Shown: positions 46,509 through 57,018 of the stretch, one piece after another
How the letters are laid out: the number at the start of each line of letters is the position of its first letter
Numbering within the stretch: position 1 is the first letter of the stretch
Assembly: GCA_030706605.1 (NCBI GenBank)
Contig: JAUZOE010000018.1
Span: forward strand, 1-64,000
Direction: 5' to 3'
Length of the DNA: 64,000 nucleotides
Source: Bacteroidota bacterium
GTDB taxonomy: Bacteria > Bacteroidota > Bacteroidia > Chitinophagales > Chitinophagaceae
The notes under the pieces: model-generated
Seen by the model: only the letters and a program-made list of their open reading frames with translations
Told to the model about the DNA's origin: nothing
Database searches by the model: none
Position numbers and translations under genes: made by a program

Positions 46509-47006
46509 TCACCGGGCTAATCGATTAATAATATCAGAGTGTTGCGGAAAAGAAGATAACAGTTGGGCTTTATGGGCCATTTCAAAATCGGAAAAATCAA
46601 AACCGGGCGCAACCGTGCAACCTACAAGACTAAACGAACTCCCGGTAGCGGGTTCGGCTGCAAACCATACTGTTGCCGGAATTACAAACTGGAATGTTTC
46701 TCCGACCGCTATATTCTGCCCTAGTTTTATACAATAATAATTTCCATCATTTTCTATTACATGAATGAGCAAAGTTTGCCCTGCATAAAAGTGCCAGCAT
46801 TCATCACTTTTGATTCTGTGAAACAGGGAACATTCTCCCTGCATTAATAAATAATAGATAGCCGTAGAAAAATTCCGTTCACCGCTAAAACGATCAGGCA
46901 ATGCATTTTTCAGGATACGCTCATTAGCGCGATAGGTCTCTTTAAAAAAACCTCCTTCAGGGTGAGGTTGTAAACTCAAATGATTGATTAAATAGTCTGC
47001 ATTCAT
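46509..47006 (-). CDS. Cupin, DUF985 family
   Basis: A 165-residue cytoplasmic cupin of the DUF985 (cupin_5) family: LQPHPEGGFFKETYRA at the start, STAIYYLLMQGECSLFHRIK in the core with a possible metal His, DECWHFYAGQ and APGFDFSDFEMA near the end. Length matches. Function in bacteria is not established; relatives may bind sugar nucleotides. Monocistronic. Confidence 0.87.
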   Translation of the reverse strand: MNADYLINHLSLQPHPEGGFFKETYRANERILKNALPDRFSGERNFSTAIYYLLMQGECSLFHRIKSDECWHFYAGQTLLIHVIENDGNYYCIKLGQNIAVGETFQFVIPATVWFAAEPATGSSFSLVGCTVAPGFDFSDFEMAHKAQLLSSFPQHSDIINRLAR

Positions 47007-47159
47007 TAATTACTTTTTTTCTATCTTCATAAGGTTTCCACATCCTAAATATTGCCATCTCGCAAAGGTATTCCTGCAACTCACCTGTGCACCGAATATA
47101 AATAAAATACTAAATCTTCAATTTAGCATTTTACCAAAACAAGAAAATAGGGCAATAGT

Positions 47160-47735
47160 TTATAATTCAATTTTTGCGCCCATAATTTTTAAAAATTCTC
47201 TAATGAAATTCGGATGTGCAGGCCAGGCAGGAGAGGTAACCAGGTTGCCATCTACAAAAGCTGCATCTACCGGAATTGACTGGAACTCTCCTCCTGCTAT
47301 TGTTACTTCGGGACCAACTGCTGGATAAGCGGTTAACTTTCTTCCTTTCACAACACCAGCGGCAGTCAAAATTTGTATACCATGACAGATTGCAGCTACT
47401 GGTTTATTAGTTGTGAAAAAATGTTTTACTATTTCAATTATTTTATTATTCAATCTCAAATATTCAGGTGCTCTCCCTCCTGCAATTACTAATCCATCAT
47501 AGTTATTTACATCTACATCAGCAAAGCTATAATTCAATGCGAAATTATGACCTGGCTTTTCTGTGTAGGTTTGGTCGCCCTCAAAGTCGTGTATGGCAGT
47601 TTTAATAACATCCCCTTTTTTCTTGTCAGGACAAACGGCATGAACTTCGTATCCAACCATCTCAAGCATTTGAAACGGAACCATTGTTTCATAATCCTCT
47701 GTGAAGTCTCCGGTTAATAATAATACTTTTTTCAT
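47160..47735 (-). CDS. DJ-1/PfpI family protein
   Basis: A 191-residue class I glutamine-amidotransferase-like protein of the DJ-1/PfpI superfamily. The nucleophile-elbow cysteine is Cys117 in [10 protein letters not shown], with Glu13 positioned nearby. [14 protein letters not shown] is typical of the family. Members act as glyoxalases, deglycases, chaperones or peptidases; the exact activity is uncertain. Confidence 0.9.
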   Translation of the reverse strand: MKKVLLLTGDFTEDYETMVPFQMLEMVGYEVHAVCPDKKKGDVIKTAIHDFEGDQTYTEKPGHNFALNYSFADVDVNNYDGLVIAGGRAPEYLRLNNKIIEIVKHFFTTNKPVAAICHGIQILTAAGVVKGRKLTAYPAVGPEVTIAGGEFQSIPVDAAFVDGNLVTSPAWPAHPNFIREFLKIMGAKIEL

Positions 47736-48365
47736 TGTTAAAAATTTATGGTTAAAAATTATTTATTACGCTTAATTACCAATATTGTATTGCTAAACAC
47801 AGTTTTAAATAAATCCTGCTGTAGCTTTTTAACTTTAGTTACCTAAGATAGCTAATTATTTGTAGTCAACTCATTTTTAGTAATTATATAATCGTTGAGC
47901 GATATGTATTGGCGTACCTGTTTTTATTCAAAAAAGAAGGCCTCAAATATTTCTTTCACTTTTCCCTCACCTTAGCAATGCCCTTAACAGACATTCCCAA
48001 TGAATAATATATTGTCTTTTGAGGGGGGAGAACATTCGCCAGGAAGAAGAAAATTCCCCAGAATAAATACACTCGTTGAAATTATTCTACATATATGTTT
48101 AACTTATAAGTTTTTTATATAAACATCTAATAACTATTAATTATCCTTACAAAATTCATATTCAATAACACTGAATTCCCTTATTCAGATTTGTTCAATG
48201 AGATCATAATCACCTAATTACATTATATTTTATTCATAAAAATAAAAAATTAAGTAATTTATTATTCATGATGACTTGTGTAAATACATTTCAAAATCAA
48301 TAATTTTTGGCTTAATATTTGTTTAAGTTTATTTAAAATTATTTAAACATTTAAAACTTACGATC
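47736..48365. other. Intergenic region between divergent genes
   Basis: About 630 very AT-rich bases between the DJ-1 gene and the fasciclin gene, which should carry both promoters. No gene or repeat is supported. The last 150 bases are almost pure A/T. Confidence 0.5.
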
Positions 48366-49319
48366 ATGTCAACAAAAACCTTCTATCATTCTAAATTTCC
48401 AATTATTGCTGGAGCACTATTTATTTTATTTTCTTTTTCTTCCTGCAAAAAAAATCATTCCAATCCTCCCCCGGTTTCAGGAAACATAACAGCTATAGTT
48501 TCTAATACCCCGGAATTTAGTATTCTTAAAGCGGCAGTAGTAAAGGCAGGATTAACCGCTACACTTTCTGGCAAGGGACCGTTTACTGTTTTTGCTCCAA
48601 ACAATGACGCCTTCATGGCTTCAGGAATTACGCTTGCATCCATCAATAGTCTTTCTGCAGATGACCTTAAAGCAATTTTACTTTATCATACAATTGGGGC
48701 AAGCGTAAAAGCGATGGATGTCCCTGCAGGTCCAAATGCTGCGGTCGCAACCGTAGGTGGCGATTCTGTGTTTTTAACTAAAAACTTGAATGGAGTTTTC
48801 GTTAATGGGGTTCCTGTAGTAAAAGCAGATATTATCGCTACAAATGGAATTATACATGTTATATCACGTGTATTAATGCCTCCTCCTGGGAATATAGTAG
48901 AGGTAGCTCAAAGCGATTCTACATTCTCTTACCTGGTAGCAGCAGTTTTACGCGCCAGTCAGGGCAATACCAACGTAGCTCAGGTACTTAGCAGCAATGG
49001 CCCTTTTACCGTATTTGCTCCTACTAATAATGCATTTAGAAATGCAGGCTTTGCCACCATTAATGACATCAATAATGCAGATCCTAATACATTGGCAACT
49101 ATTCTTACTTACCATGTAATATCCGGAAGAATATTTTCTTCAGATCTTTCTGATGGTGCCCAGCCGACAACTTTAAATGGCGGCCAGGTAACCATAGGAT
49201 TAATAAATGGTGCCACTGTAAAAGGAAGCAGTAATACTACACTATCAAATATTATCAATACCAACATAGTTGCTACCAATGGTGTAGTGCATGTAATAGA
49301 CCAGGTATTACTCCCTTAG
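48366..49319 (+). CDS. Fasciclin (FAS1) double-domain lipoprotein
   Basis: A 317-residue surface or periplasmic lipoprotein with a lipobox (FSFSSCKKN, Cys27). It has two FAS1 domains at about 40-175 and 180-317. Each shows the H1 motif GPFTVFAPxNxAF and the H2-like region ending in TNGIIHVISRVL or TNGVVHVIDQVL. FAS1 proteins mediate adhesion or polymer binding. Followed by a strong terminator. Confidence 0.93.
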   Translation: MSTKTFYHSKFPIIAGALFILFSFSSCKKNHSNPPPVSGNITAIVSNTPEFSILKAAVVKAGLTATLSGKGPFTVFAPNNDAFMASGITLASINSLSADDLKAILLYHTIGASVKAMDVPAGPNAAVATVGGDSVFLTKNLNGVFVNGVPVVKADIIATNGIIHVISRVLMPPPGNIVEVAQSDSTFSYLVAAVLRASQGNTNVAQVLSSNGPFTVFAPTNNAFRNAGFATINDINNADPNTLATILTYHVISGRIFSSDLSDGAQPTTLNGGQVTIGLINGATVKGSSNTTLSNIINTNIVATNGVVHVIDQVLLP

Positions 49320-49334
49320 AAAACCATATACTAT

Positions 49335-49382
49335 AAAAAGAAAGTGCTGTTTATTCAATTGAATAAACAGCACTTTCTTTTT
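49335..49382 (+). terminator. Intrinsic terminator, perfect palindrome
   Basis: A gap-free palindrome: 49335-49358 pairs fully with 49359-49382, and the T-run continues to 49386. This is the intrinsic terminator of the fasciclin gene. Confidence 0.85.
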
Positions 49383-49560
49383 TTTTCCATATTATCCAGG
49401 ATAACTCCAGTTGATTTCTATTATAAAAACAACTCAAAGGGAGGAGCATACGACTTCCATAAATGGATGAGAATGCGCCTGATCCCGAATAGCTCTTATC
49501 AAGGAATTATGCCCATTATATAATAAGCCTGAAAAAAATTCTCTAGATTTTTACAAAAAA

Positions 49561-49597
49561 TTAGCGACTGACACTATCATAGTATGCCAGCCGCTAA
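49561..49597 (-). terminator. Probable terminator of the PepSY-like gene
   Basis: An imperfect hairpin (ttagcgactg...cagccgctaa) directly after the stop of the leftward gene. Read on the minus strand it is followed by a T-rich stretch (revcomp of the A-run at 49553-49558). Confidence 0.5.
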
Positions 49598-49609
49598 TGC
49601 ATCAAAATA

Positions 49610-50518
49610 TTACCAGAACCTAAACGTAATCGATCTTACAAAATTTCCGGAAGCATCAAACTCAACTGCATATTTCGTTCCGTTCGCATCTATACAAACC
49701 ACGTAGGCGGACAAGGATCCATTTTTGGAAATAGAAAAAGCCTGCTCAAAAACATAGTTCGGATAGGTGTTAGTCAGGTAATCCTGTATGGTTGATGGCA
49801 ATGCACTTTGTGTTACCACAGCCACAGCTCTTGCTCCTCCCTGGTTTTCGTTCAATTGAACCCTTCGAATGAATGTCCCTGTTGAATCAAAGAGTGTGGC
49901 AAAAGAACCGTTATCAATGCTGAATACCGCGTAATCACTATTAAGGGTTTTAAACGCCCTTATTAAAGTATCCTGGGGATAATTTGTATTGAAATAAGAT
50001 AAGATATCAGGGGGGAGCGAAGAAAGCTGAACTGTATCTTTATTCATACCATCCCGGTTACTGAAGCAACCACCTTCGCGCCAACCTTTTCCATCCATAT
50101 CATGTCCATCCCGCTGCTCCAGTACCTTTACAAAATTACCTGAAGCATCAAATTTTAAACCTACCGGATTTCCATTGTATGATATAATTACAACATATCC
50201 CTGGATGTTTCCTGAAGTATCCTGTTCCGAAAAAGACTTAGTGAATGTATAACCCGCATAATTTGTCGTTAAATAATCAGCGATCGTTGAAGGAAGTGCG
50301 GAAAAAGCAAGGGTGTCCAGGTGGTTCTTCCTTGCACTGGTGCCTATTACATAGATTGAATCATTGGTGGTGGGGTTTACACCTACTGCGACTATGGAGG
50401 AAGCAGCAACGGGTGTTGGATTAACAACAGAATTTTCTTTTTTGCATGATGCTAATATAGTAAGGAAAGACAGCGTAAGTAAAATATTGATATACCTGCT
50501 GTTTTTTTTAGTTTTCAT
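49610..50518 (-). CDS. Lipoprotein with three PepSY-like (DUF2874) repeats
   Basis: A 302-residue lipoprotein (ILASCKKEN, Cys25). It has three repeats, each with a LPSTI/PPDI helix, a TNY-type turn and strands with a YxVxF-type end: SALPSTIADYLTTNYAGY, SLPPDILSYFNTNYPQD and SALPSTIQDYLTNTYPNY. This is the pattern of the PepSY-like BLIP-type family common in Bacteroidota. Function unknown; probably binds a partner protein or peptide in the periplasm. Confidence 0.87.
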   Translation of the reverse strand: MKTKKNSRYINILLTLSFLTILASCKKENSVVNPTPVAASSIVAVGVNPTTNDSIYVIGTSARKNHLDTLAFSALPSTIADYLTTNYAGYTFTKSFSEQDTSGNIQGYVVIISYNGNPVGLKFDASGNFVKVLEQRDGHDMDGKGWREGGCFSNRDGMNKDTVQLSSLPPDILSYFNTNYPQDTLIRAFKTLNSDYAVFSIDNGSFATLFDSTGTFIRRVQLNENQGGARAVAVVTQSALPSTIQDYLTNTYPNYVFEQAFSISKNGSLSAYVVCIDANGTKYAVEFDASGNFVRSITFRFW

Positions 50519-50863
50519 TTAATAATATTTAGAAGGTTATAAAATGTGTGAATAAATAATAGGGGTTAAATTTTTAGAATTGCTCCATGAATTGATTTTT
50601 ATGAAATAATTTATTTATGACTAACTGATTATAAAGATGTTGGCCTAAACTGGAACGTTGGGTAAAAAAGATTAAAATATTGTTAATGGCTTTTTAATAC
50701 CAAGAATACCTGCTTTTACTCTCCAGCCGATCTTCAATGCCAGGAGAATAGAGTCTTACTTTTGGAGGTTTGGTATTGGCACTGTAAAAATTTATAGTTA
50801 TATCTAACAAAATAAAGGCCGTATATAACGACCTTTATAACTTTATTAAATATTGGCTTGTTT
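50519..50863. other. Intergenic region
   Basis: About 345 bases upstream of the PepSY-like gene and downstream of the small secreted protein gene. It contains the terminator at 50812-50838 and no supported ORF. Confidence 0.5.
50812..50838 (-). terminator. Hairpin after the small secreted protein gene
   Basis: An 11-base stem (ataaaggccgt with acgacctttat, one G-U pair) around a 5-base loop, 25 bases after the stop of the leftward gene. Confidence 0.55.
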
Positions 50864-51262
50864 TTAATGTCCAATCAATACACCTAACAAAACACCTGCT
50901 ATTCCTCCTACCACCAGGCCTTTGCCAAATGCTCCTGACTTTTGTTGTCTTTCATGTTCAGCTTCATTTGTTCTCCTGGCTCTTTCATATCTGCTGAGCG
51001 AACGGTCATTTCTATATCCATTTATTCTTTGATCGTATTGTTGATTACGATCATAAGCTCCCTGTCGGTTACGGTCATCATCACGGCCTCTATTGTTATT
51101 GTAGGCATAATCAGTTGACTGATGTTGATTATTATTATACCCGCGATCATTTGTTTGATTTACCTGGTAACGATCCTGACTGTTGTAGCTGTTGTCCCTG
51201 TTTTGGGCCGATGCGGCATTAAAGGATAGTGCTGCTATTAATATTATCATTAACTTTTTCAT
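50864..51262 (-). CDS. Small secreted Asn/Arg/Gln-rich protein with glycine-zipper tail
   Basis: A 132-residue protein with a signal peptide (IILIAALSFNAASAQ). The mature part is a low-complexity stretch rich in Asn, Gln, Asp, Tyr and Arg (about 20-85), then a basic helix (LSRYERARRTNEAEHERQQK). It ends in a hydrophobic glycine-rich segment (GLVVGGIAGVLLGVLIG) that could insert in a membrane. Likely envelope-associated; function unknown. It lies just downstream of another small secreted protein gene with a similar basic helix. Confidence 0.7.
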   Translation of the reverse strand: MKKLMIILIAALSFNAASAQNRDNSYNSQDRYQVNQTNDRGYNNNQHQSTDYAYNNNRGRDDDRNRQGAYDRNQQYDQRINGYRNDRSLSRYERARRTNEAEHERQQKSGAFGKGLVVGGIAGVLLGVLIGH

Positions 51263-51304
51263 TGTTTTAATTTTAATTGATTAAATAATTGGGTGATAAA
51301 TGAT

Positions 51305-51697
51305 CTACCATTTATGCGAATCATGACCTGATGTTTTTTTCTGACTGCTTGCATACTGGTATTCCATCTTGCTTATTTTGTTTTTCCGTTCAATTTGCAA
51401 CCACTGAATTTGCTTTGCTTTTTCCCATCTGTTTAAACGCCTGTTGTTTTTTACGGAAGCAATTTTTTGATCAAATTCATGGTTGATCTTTTCCATCTTT
51501 ACTTGCTTTTCTTTATATGGAAAGTAGTTTTCATTGTAAGCGATGCCATTTTTTTTGTCAAAGCTGGAATGTTGATCATAATTTTTGCTTACTTTATTAT
51601 TGTCATTCCAGACAATGTTTTTCTCGTTATGAGATTGCGCAGAAGCGAAACTGATAGCAGCGGCTGCAAACAAAGTCATTGTAAAAATCTTTTTCAT
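51305..51697 (-). CDS. Small secreted charged protein
   Basis: A 130-residue exported protein. The ATG at 51697 is chosen over 51724 so that the signal peptide (KKIFTMTLFAAAAISFASAQ) is N-terminal. The mature part is highly charged, with a coiled-coil-prone basic helix (NRRLNRWEKAKQIQWLQIER) that recalls the helix of the next gene. Gap to the next gene is 42 bases, so they likely form an operon. No known function. Confidence 0.7.
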   Translation of the reverse strand: MKKIFTMTLFAAAAISFASAQSHNEKNIVWNDNNKVSKNYDQHSSFDKKNGIAYNENYFPYKEKQVKMEKINHEFDQKIASVKNNRRLNRWEKAKQIQWLQIERKNKISKMEYQYASSQKKTSGHDSHKW

Positions 51698-52088
51698 AAT
51701 TGTATATTTTAAAAAGTGAATCAATGTATATAAGATGGTTTACAGAGAACTTCGTTTAAAATAAGGAATGCCTTTACGTCGCGGGATATACGCTATTGGT
51801 CGCATAATTTGAATATAGCCTTGCGAGGCCTGAGTTATTGACAGAAAATTTAGGAAAACAAGCAGGTAATATTTTACTGTTTATCGGATAATCACGAATT
51901 GGTCAATTTTATTACTATTATATAATGCTGAAAGCAGTGTTTAACTGATGATAAATATTTCCCAGCCAAGCTAATATGCTTTACTTTAAGGCCTCAAGGA
52001 GAGAAATGATCTGGAGAAGGATTGTTTTACTATAAAAAAAGGAGCATTCTTACTGAATGCTCCTTTCCAATTTTTTGTTTATAAATCA
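51698..52088. other. Intergenic region
   Basis: About 390 bases upstream of the secreted-protein pair. Only the terminator of the M1 peptidase gene (52038-52066) is recognisable. Confidence 0.5.
52038..52066 (-). terminator. Intrinsic terminator of the M1 peptidase gene
   Basis: A perfect 12-base stem (aaaggagcattc with gaatgctccttt) around a 5-base loop. On the minus strand it is followed by a run of T (A-run at 52034-52040 on plus). Confidence 0.85.
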
Positions 52089-54683
52089 TTATTTAAAATC
52101 TTCATCTTTTAAACCACTGTTTATTTTTACATCTGTAACTTTTAAAGGAATATCAACCTGCGATGAAATGGTTTGGGAATAAGGAACTTTAATCCCGTTT
52201 ACTTCCCTGTAATCCGAATAGGTTGTGGAAAGGCCTCCGCCTGAAATGGTTTCTTTCTTCAGCATTAAACCAGTGCTTACATCAAAGTATTCTTTAACTG
52301 CACTTCCTGATTTGGAAGTAGCAGTTACGGCATAAGCATCAGCATCATCCACTTTCACTATCATCGAATCTAATGACAATTGGTAATTACCATTTAAAAA
52401 CAAGGCTTCAGGAAAAGGCATTGCCTGCTCTTTGAGACTTTCCCGGGCTTCATCACTAACCTTCTGCTGCTGTCCCATTGCTTCTATGCTGATACTGTCG
52501 CCATTCATTAACACTTTTTGGATCACCATATTAGAAGCAGTTAATGTAATCGTCAAAAGAAAATGATCAGGAGTTTTATACTTATTTACCATTTCAATTT
52601 CTTGTCCCTGCACCTCTCCTTTTGCAGTGAGAATAAAATCTTTGACATTTTCTATTTTACCTTTCCCGCCAATTACTTTCAGGTAATTATCAATCACATT
52701 TGAGGCGGTCAATCCTTGTGGTACTGGTTTCAAAGGCTCAGTTGTGTATGTATTATTTGAGGGGTCTATATCCGGAAAATCATGATCAGGATCGATAGTA
52801 ATTTTTTTAATGACCGAGGTAGATGGATATTCAAATGTCCATTCACCGCCACGTTGCCATATTTCTACAGGAAGTTCAATTGAATCAGTTTGGCCATTTT
52901 CCTGTTCAATTTTCATAGGCACCGGCAGTACCATCTGGTCATTATTAACAATAGTAATCAGCGCGCCTTTTGAAGGATCATTGTCAACGTATTTTATGTC
53001 AGTAACGCCCTGGTCAAGTTTTGAATTGGTAAAAAACCAGCCTCTCCAGAAATAAGAAAGGTCTTCGCCGCTCACATTTTCCATCGTTCTGAAAAAATCC
53101 CATGGAGTTGGATGTTTAAAAGCCCATCGGTCAATATAAATCCTGAGAGCTGAATCGAAACGCTCTTTACCCAGGATTTGATTACGTAAAATGTCCAGTC
53201 CGTCACTCGGCTTTTGATAGGCTGCTACACCTAAAAAGTTTTGCTGTGTCACCTCAGGAATAGTCATGATCGGATCTGCATCCTTTTTAAACATGTAAGG
53301 AGCAGATTCCTCAACGTCATTTTTTTTGTAGAATTCTCCATTGTTGAAAACCTTTGTATCAACACCGTTGATAAAAGTGTTAAATCCTTCATCCATCCAT
53401 GGATATTTTCGTTCGTTGGAACCAACGATCATCGGGAACCAGTTGTGGCCAAACTCATGATTGGTTACACCCCACAGACCACCTCCGCTGCTTTTATAAG
53501 AACAGAAAACAATGCCTGGGTATTCCATTCCGCCAACGATTCCCGCAACATTGGTTGCCGAAGGATAGGTAAACTCATACCATTCTTTGGAATATAATTC
53601 TATAGCACCTTTTACAAATTCTGTTGATCTTTTCCATGCCTGGGCTTTTGAACTTTCAACAGGATAAACAGATTGAGCCAAAGCTTTTTTGCCACTTGGT
53701 AAATTGATGCGTGCCGCATCCCATATAAATGCTTTTGAGGCAGCCCAGGCTACATCGCGTGTATTGTTACAAACAAAATGCCAGGTAAGCGTCGATTTAT
53801 TGGGGTGATACGAATTTCCATTCAGATCGTCAGCACTTATAATCGTAACGGTTTTATCACTCTTTTTTGCCTGAGCCAGCCGGTTTCTCACAGTAGAGGT
53901 TAAACATTCTGCAGGATTTTGCAAAGCACCAGAACCAACAACAATAAGATTGGAAGGAGCGGTAATAGTGTAATCGATATTTCCGTATTCAAGATAGAAC
54001 TCTCCGGCGCCGAGATAAGGCAGCGTATTCCATCCTTCAATATCATCAAACACACACATCCGTGGGAACCATTGTGCTATTTCATAAATCCGGCCATTCT
54101 TTGTATCCAGTCGTCCCATACGGTCGGTACCATATTTCGGGACAGAAAAAGCATAATTAATTTTTAGTTGTAAAGTTCCGGTTTTGGCAGCCAGAGGTTT
54201 TGGCAGCCACACCTGCATACGTGTATCAGAAATTATGTATTTGGCCTTTGTAACTTTTCCGTTCATGATCACTTCCACTGAATTTAATTCATCTCCATGC
54301 GTAAACTCACGATTAGCCCAGCGCCCGCCCGTAATTAAACTGGTTGCCTGGGCACGGCTGTCTTCCCGGTAAATATTCTGATCGAGCTGAAGCCATAAGA
54401 ATTTTAAAGGTTCAGGGCTGTTGTTTTTATAAGTAATGACTACAGAACCTGAAAGTCGCTTTTGAGCTGTATCAAGAGAAACAACAATTTTGTAATCTGC
54501 CCTGTTTTGCCAGTATGCCGGGCCGGGTCGCCCGCTGGCGCTCCGATATTCATTACCATTAGAAGGATAAAAAAACGGTGCAAAAGCTTTGTGTTGGTCG
54601 TAATGCGAGTCGCTGTCTGACTGGGAGAAAGCGGTACTTACAGCCATCATCATCAAAAATGTTACAATAAATAGTCTTTTCAT
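52089..54683 (-). CDS. M1 family metallopeptidase, secreted
   Basis: An 864-residue exported zinc aminopeptidase. It has a signal peptide ([18 protein letters not shown]). The N-terminal beta domain is about 55-270. The catalytic domain has GGMEYPG (GAMEN-like, substrate N-terminus binding) and HEFGHNW with zinc ligands His409, His413 and Glu432 (YPWMDEGF). A C-terminal extension from about 640 is unlike the catalytic core ([16 protein letters not shown] at the end). It degrades peptides in the periplasm. Monocistronic. Confidence 0.92.
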   Translation of the reverse strand: MKRLFIVTFLMMMAVSTAFSQSDSDSHYDQHKAFAPFFYPSNGNEYRSASGRPGPAYWQNRADYKIVVSLDTAQKRLSGSVVITYKNNSPEPLKFLWLQLDQNIYREDSRAQATSLITGGRWANREFTHGDELNSVEVIMNGKVTKAKYIISDTRMQVWLPKPLAAKTGTLQLKINYAFSVPKYGTDRMGRLDTKNGRIYEIAQWFPRMCVFDDIEGWNTLPYLGAGEFYLEYGNIDYTITAPSNLIVVGSGALQNPAECLTSTVRNRLAQAKKSDKTVTIISADDLNGNSYHPNKSTLTWHFVCNNTRDVAWAASKAFIWDAARINLPSGKKALAQSVYPVESSKAQAWKRSTEFVKGAIELYSKEWYEFTYPSATNVAGIVGGMEYPGIVFCSYKSSGGGLWGVTNHEFGHNWFPMIVGSNERKYPWMDEGFNTFINGVDTKVFNNGEFYKKNDVEESAPYMFKKDADPIMTIPEVTQQNFLGVAAYQKPSDGLDILRNQILGKERFDSALRIYIDRWAFKHPTPWDFFRTMENVSGEDLSYFWRGWFFTNSKLDQGVTDIKYVDNDPSKGALITIVNNDQMVLPVPMKIEQENGQTDSIELPVEIWQRGGEWTFEYPSTSVIKKITIDPDHDFPDIDPSNNTYTTEPLKPVPQGLTASNVIDNYLKVIGGKGKIENVKDFILTAKGEVQGQEIEMVNKYKTPDHFLLTITLTASNMVIQKVLMNGDSISIEAMGQQQKVSDEARESLKEQAMPFPEALFLNGNYQLSLDSMIVKVDDADAYAVTATSKSGSAVKEYFDVSTGLMLKKETISGGGLSTTYSDYREVNGIKVPYSQTISSQVDIPLKVTDVKINSGLKDEDFK

Positions 54684-54930
54684 ATACGTATTTTAAAATG
54701 TTGAAATTATAAGATTTTAAAAGTTTTGAGCTCTATTTTTATAAAAGCAGTTATTTTTTAACTAAATAACAGCAATTTTTAACTAAATAGGATAAATGTT
54801 TATAAGTCACAGAAACAAATATGGTGGTTTAAGTCCAGGAGAAAAGAAACCGCCTGGGAAAAACACACCAACTGTGACTAAGTTTGATTAATTTATTTTC
54901 TCATCAAATTAGTAAAATTTAAACCCCAAT

Positions 54931-55500
54931 TCATACCCTTATCCAACCACGGAAACCCCTGGCGGCATAGTAAGATTCTGCACCGTTGTGATACACAAAG
55001 ACAGTATTGTAGCGGCGATCACAAAAAAGCGCACCACCAATTTTTCGTATATTAGAAGGTGTTACTATCCAACTCGATGTTTTCGTATCGAAGTTTCCAA
55101 GTTGTTGCAACTCCCGGTATTGTTCTTCTGTTAAAAGTTCAATTCCTATAGCTGCAGCCATATCCATAGCACTATCTGCTGGTTTAAATTCTTTCCTTGC
55201 CTCCAGTGCTTTACGATCGTAACAAAGACTTCTTCTACCCTTTGGGCTTTCCGCTGAACAATCATAAAAAATGTACTCTCCCGTCTTTTGATCCTGGCCA
55301 ACAACATCCGGTTCACCGCCGGTGCTTTCCATTTCATTGAGCGACCAAAGTTTCCCTGTTTTAGTTTTCAGCCTGACTTCTACTTTAGCCCATTCAATAT
55401 TTTTATGGCGGGTCCTGTTTTTTTCAAAACGGATTTTTAAAGCATTGAGTAATGCTTCGCTTTGTTCTCGTGACAACTTCTTTTTTGATACGTTTGACAT
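54931..55500 (-). CDS. DUF4256 family protein
   Basis: A 189-residue cytoplasmic protein matching DUF4256: LSREQSEALLNALKIRFEKN, LWSLNEMESTGGEPDVVG, YDCSAESPKGRRSLCYDR, FCDRRYNTVFVYHNGAESYY. Function unknown. It is the last gene of the five-gene ArsR cassette and begins 30 bases after the YdeI-like gene. Confidence 0.9.
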   Translation of the reverse strand: MSNVSKKKLSREQSEALLNALKIRFEKNRTRHKNIEWAKVEVRLKTKTGKLWSLNEMESTGGEPDVVGQDQKTGEYIFYDCSAESPKGRRSLCYDRKALEARKEFKPADSAMDMAAAIGIELLTEEQYRELQQLGNFDTKTSSWIVTPSNIRKIGGALFCDRRYNTVFVYHNGAESYYAARGFRGWIRV

Positions 55501-55530
55501 AGTTTTATTTTAAAAGAATAGATAGCCCCT

Positions 55531-56109
55531 CTAATCATTCAATCCCTTTCCATTGAGAATTTGAGGTATATATTTTTCAATCCTTGACTCTCGGGTTTTG
55601 GATTGTTTGGGTTGAGAAAAATAAAAGAGGTAGGCCCTTTGTCGTCCCGGGGTTAATGTATTAAATGCTTTTTTTAAAGCGGGGTTTTCATTTAATTTAT
55701 TTTTAAATTCTCCAGGTATTTTAAACTCTGAAGTCTTTTTAAGCTTCACTTTCAAACCGGCTTTTTCCACTTCTATCGCTTCATAAATGTAGGCTTGCAG
55801 AACAGGTGCTATCTTCACTATTTGCCGGGCATTAGTAAACCGAACCTGGCGTGCCGCCTGCACATTCTCCGTTTGTTGGATGAGAATACCATCGGGATCA
55901 TTTAACAATGAACCTTTGAAAAAAAGAACCGCGCAGTATTCTTTAAATCCATGTATTAATATTATGTTTTTCCCTTCAAAGCTATAACAAGGGTGCATCC
56001 ACTTCATTTCTTCGCTGAGCCCGCAGCGGAGAATGATCTTTCTCAATTGCTCATATTCTTTTTTCCACTTTGTGTCTTTTTCAAAAAATAAATCAACCTT
56101 AGGATTCAT
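55531..56109 (-). CDS. YdeI/OmpD-associated-type protein (DUF1801 + OmdA)
   Basis: A 192-residue cytoplasmic protein. An N-terminal DUF1801-like part (WKKEYEQLRKIILRCGLSEE, CYSFEGKNIILIHGFKEYCA) is joined to a C-terminal bacteriocin-protection/OmdA-like part (IPGEFKNKLNENPALKKAFN, TPGRQRAYLFYFSQPKQSKT). This is the usual YdeI layout; the biochemical role is unsettled. Part of the ArsR cassette, 41 bases after the DoxX gene. Confidence 0.88.
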   Translation of the reverse strand: MNPKVDLFFEKDTKWKKEYEQLRKIILRCGLSEEMKWMHPCYSFEGKNIILIHGFKEYCAVLFFKGSLLNDPDGILIQQTENVQAARQVRFTNARQIVKIAPVLQAYIYEAIEVEKAGLKVKLKKTSEFKIPGEFKNKLNENPALKKAFNTLTPGRQRAYLFYFSQPKQSKTRESRIEKYIPQILNGKGLND

Positions 56110-56150
56110 GCTATTCTTTTAATGATACGCTGAAATAAAGTTATGAATGG

Positions 56151-56543
56151 TTATTGATTAACTGAAATTAGTTTTCTATTCGCTGGCCTGTAAAACCACG
56201 ATACCAAAGTCAGTATCAAAAGTAATAACGAAGGAAGTATTGCGGTGATCGAATCACCTACCGCAATATGCGAAAATATTGCCCCCGACATCACAAAGAA
56301 AAAGCCTGCATAAGCCCATTCCTTTAGTAAAGGAAATTTAGGAACTAGAACAGCTACCACTCCCAGGATTTTCCAAATTCCAAGTATGGTTAGCAAATAG
56401 ACAGGATAGCCCAAATGGGTAATCATATCTAAGCCACCTTGTCCTGTTTTACCTTTGAATAATTGTACTAGTCCGGTTGATACCATTCCTAATACAAGCC
56501 AGGCAGTAGTTATCCAATAGATAATTTTATTTCTTTTTGTCAT
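56151..56543 (-). CDS. DoxX-family membrane protein
   Basis: A 130-residue inner-membrane protein with four hydrophobic segments; DoxX-like phrases are YPVYLLTILGIWKILGVVAV and FPLLKEWAYAGFFFVMSGAI. Often found next to AHSA1-domain proteins and ArsR regulators. Its role is uncertain; a quinone- or thiol-related redox task is suspected. It starts 6 bases after the SRPBCC gene's stop. Confidence 0.87.
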   Translation of the reverse strand: MTKRNKIIYWITTAWLVLGMVSTGLVQLFKGKTGQGGLDMITHLGYPVYLLTILGIWKILGVVAVLVPKFPLLKEWAYAGFFFVMSGAIFSHIAVGDSITAILPSLLLLILTLVSWFYRPANRKLISVNQ

Positions 56544-56549
56544 GATACA

Positions 56550-57017
56550 TTATTTCAATTTGCTCACGATGTCTTGCAATCGGTTATGAGCCATATTGAT
56601 GCCCCAAGCAAATGGTAACTTCAACACCTGGTCTCTTTGTGCAACAGATTCATATATTACGTGCATATTGAGCTTACTGGTGTCATCAGAGAGTTTTTCA
56701 AATTCATACACCTCAAGCTGAACGCCAAAAGGGGTATTCTCCATTTCAAATGTGCGTGTGATTTTTTCATTCGGGATAAACTCATGAATTACGCCGTTAG
56801 CCCGAAATACCACATTTCCTTTGGGATCGGCTGTTTCAATTTGATAGCTGCCGTGCTTTTTACTTTCGAGCTTTACCACTTTCGTTCCCATCCATTGCTC
56901 AACAAGATCAGGCTTAACATACGCTTGAAACAATAAATCCGCCGGCAGATCAAATTCTCTTGTGATCATCATGTCCTGTTTGCCGTCTTCGGCATTTACT
57001 TTTGTTTTTTGCTCCAT
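56550..57017 (-). CDS. SRPBCC/AHSA1-domain protein
   Basis: A 155-residue START-like/AHSA1 domain protein (MITREFDLPADLLFQAYVKP, PDLVEQWMGTKVVKLESKKH, ANGVIHEFIPNEKITRTFEM, ending AHNRLQDIVSKL). Such proteins bind hydrophobic ligands in a helix-grip cavity. Its start is one base after the ArsR gene's stop, so the pair is translated together. Its ligand might be the signal that the regulator reports on (inference). Confidence 0.9.
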   Translation of the reverse strand: MEQKTKVNAEDGKQDMMITREFDLPADLLFQAYVKPDLVEQWMGTKVVKLESKKHGSYQIETADPKGNVVFRANGVIHEFIPNEKITRTFEMENTPFGVQLEVYEFEKLSDDTSKLNMHVIYESVAQRDQVLKLPFAWGINMAHNRLQDIVSKLK

Positions 57018-57018
57018 G

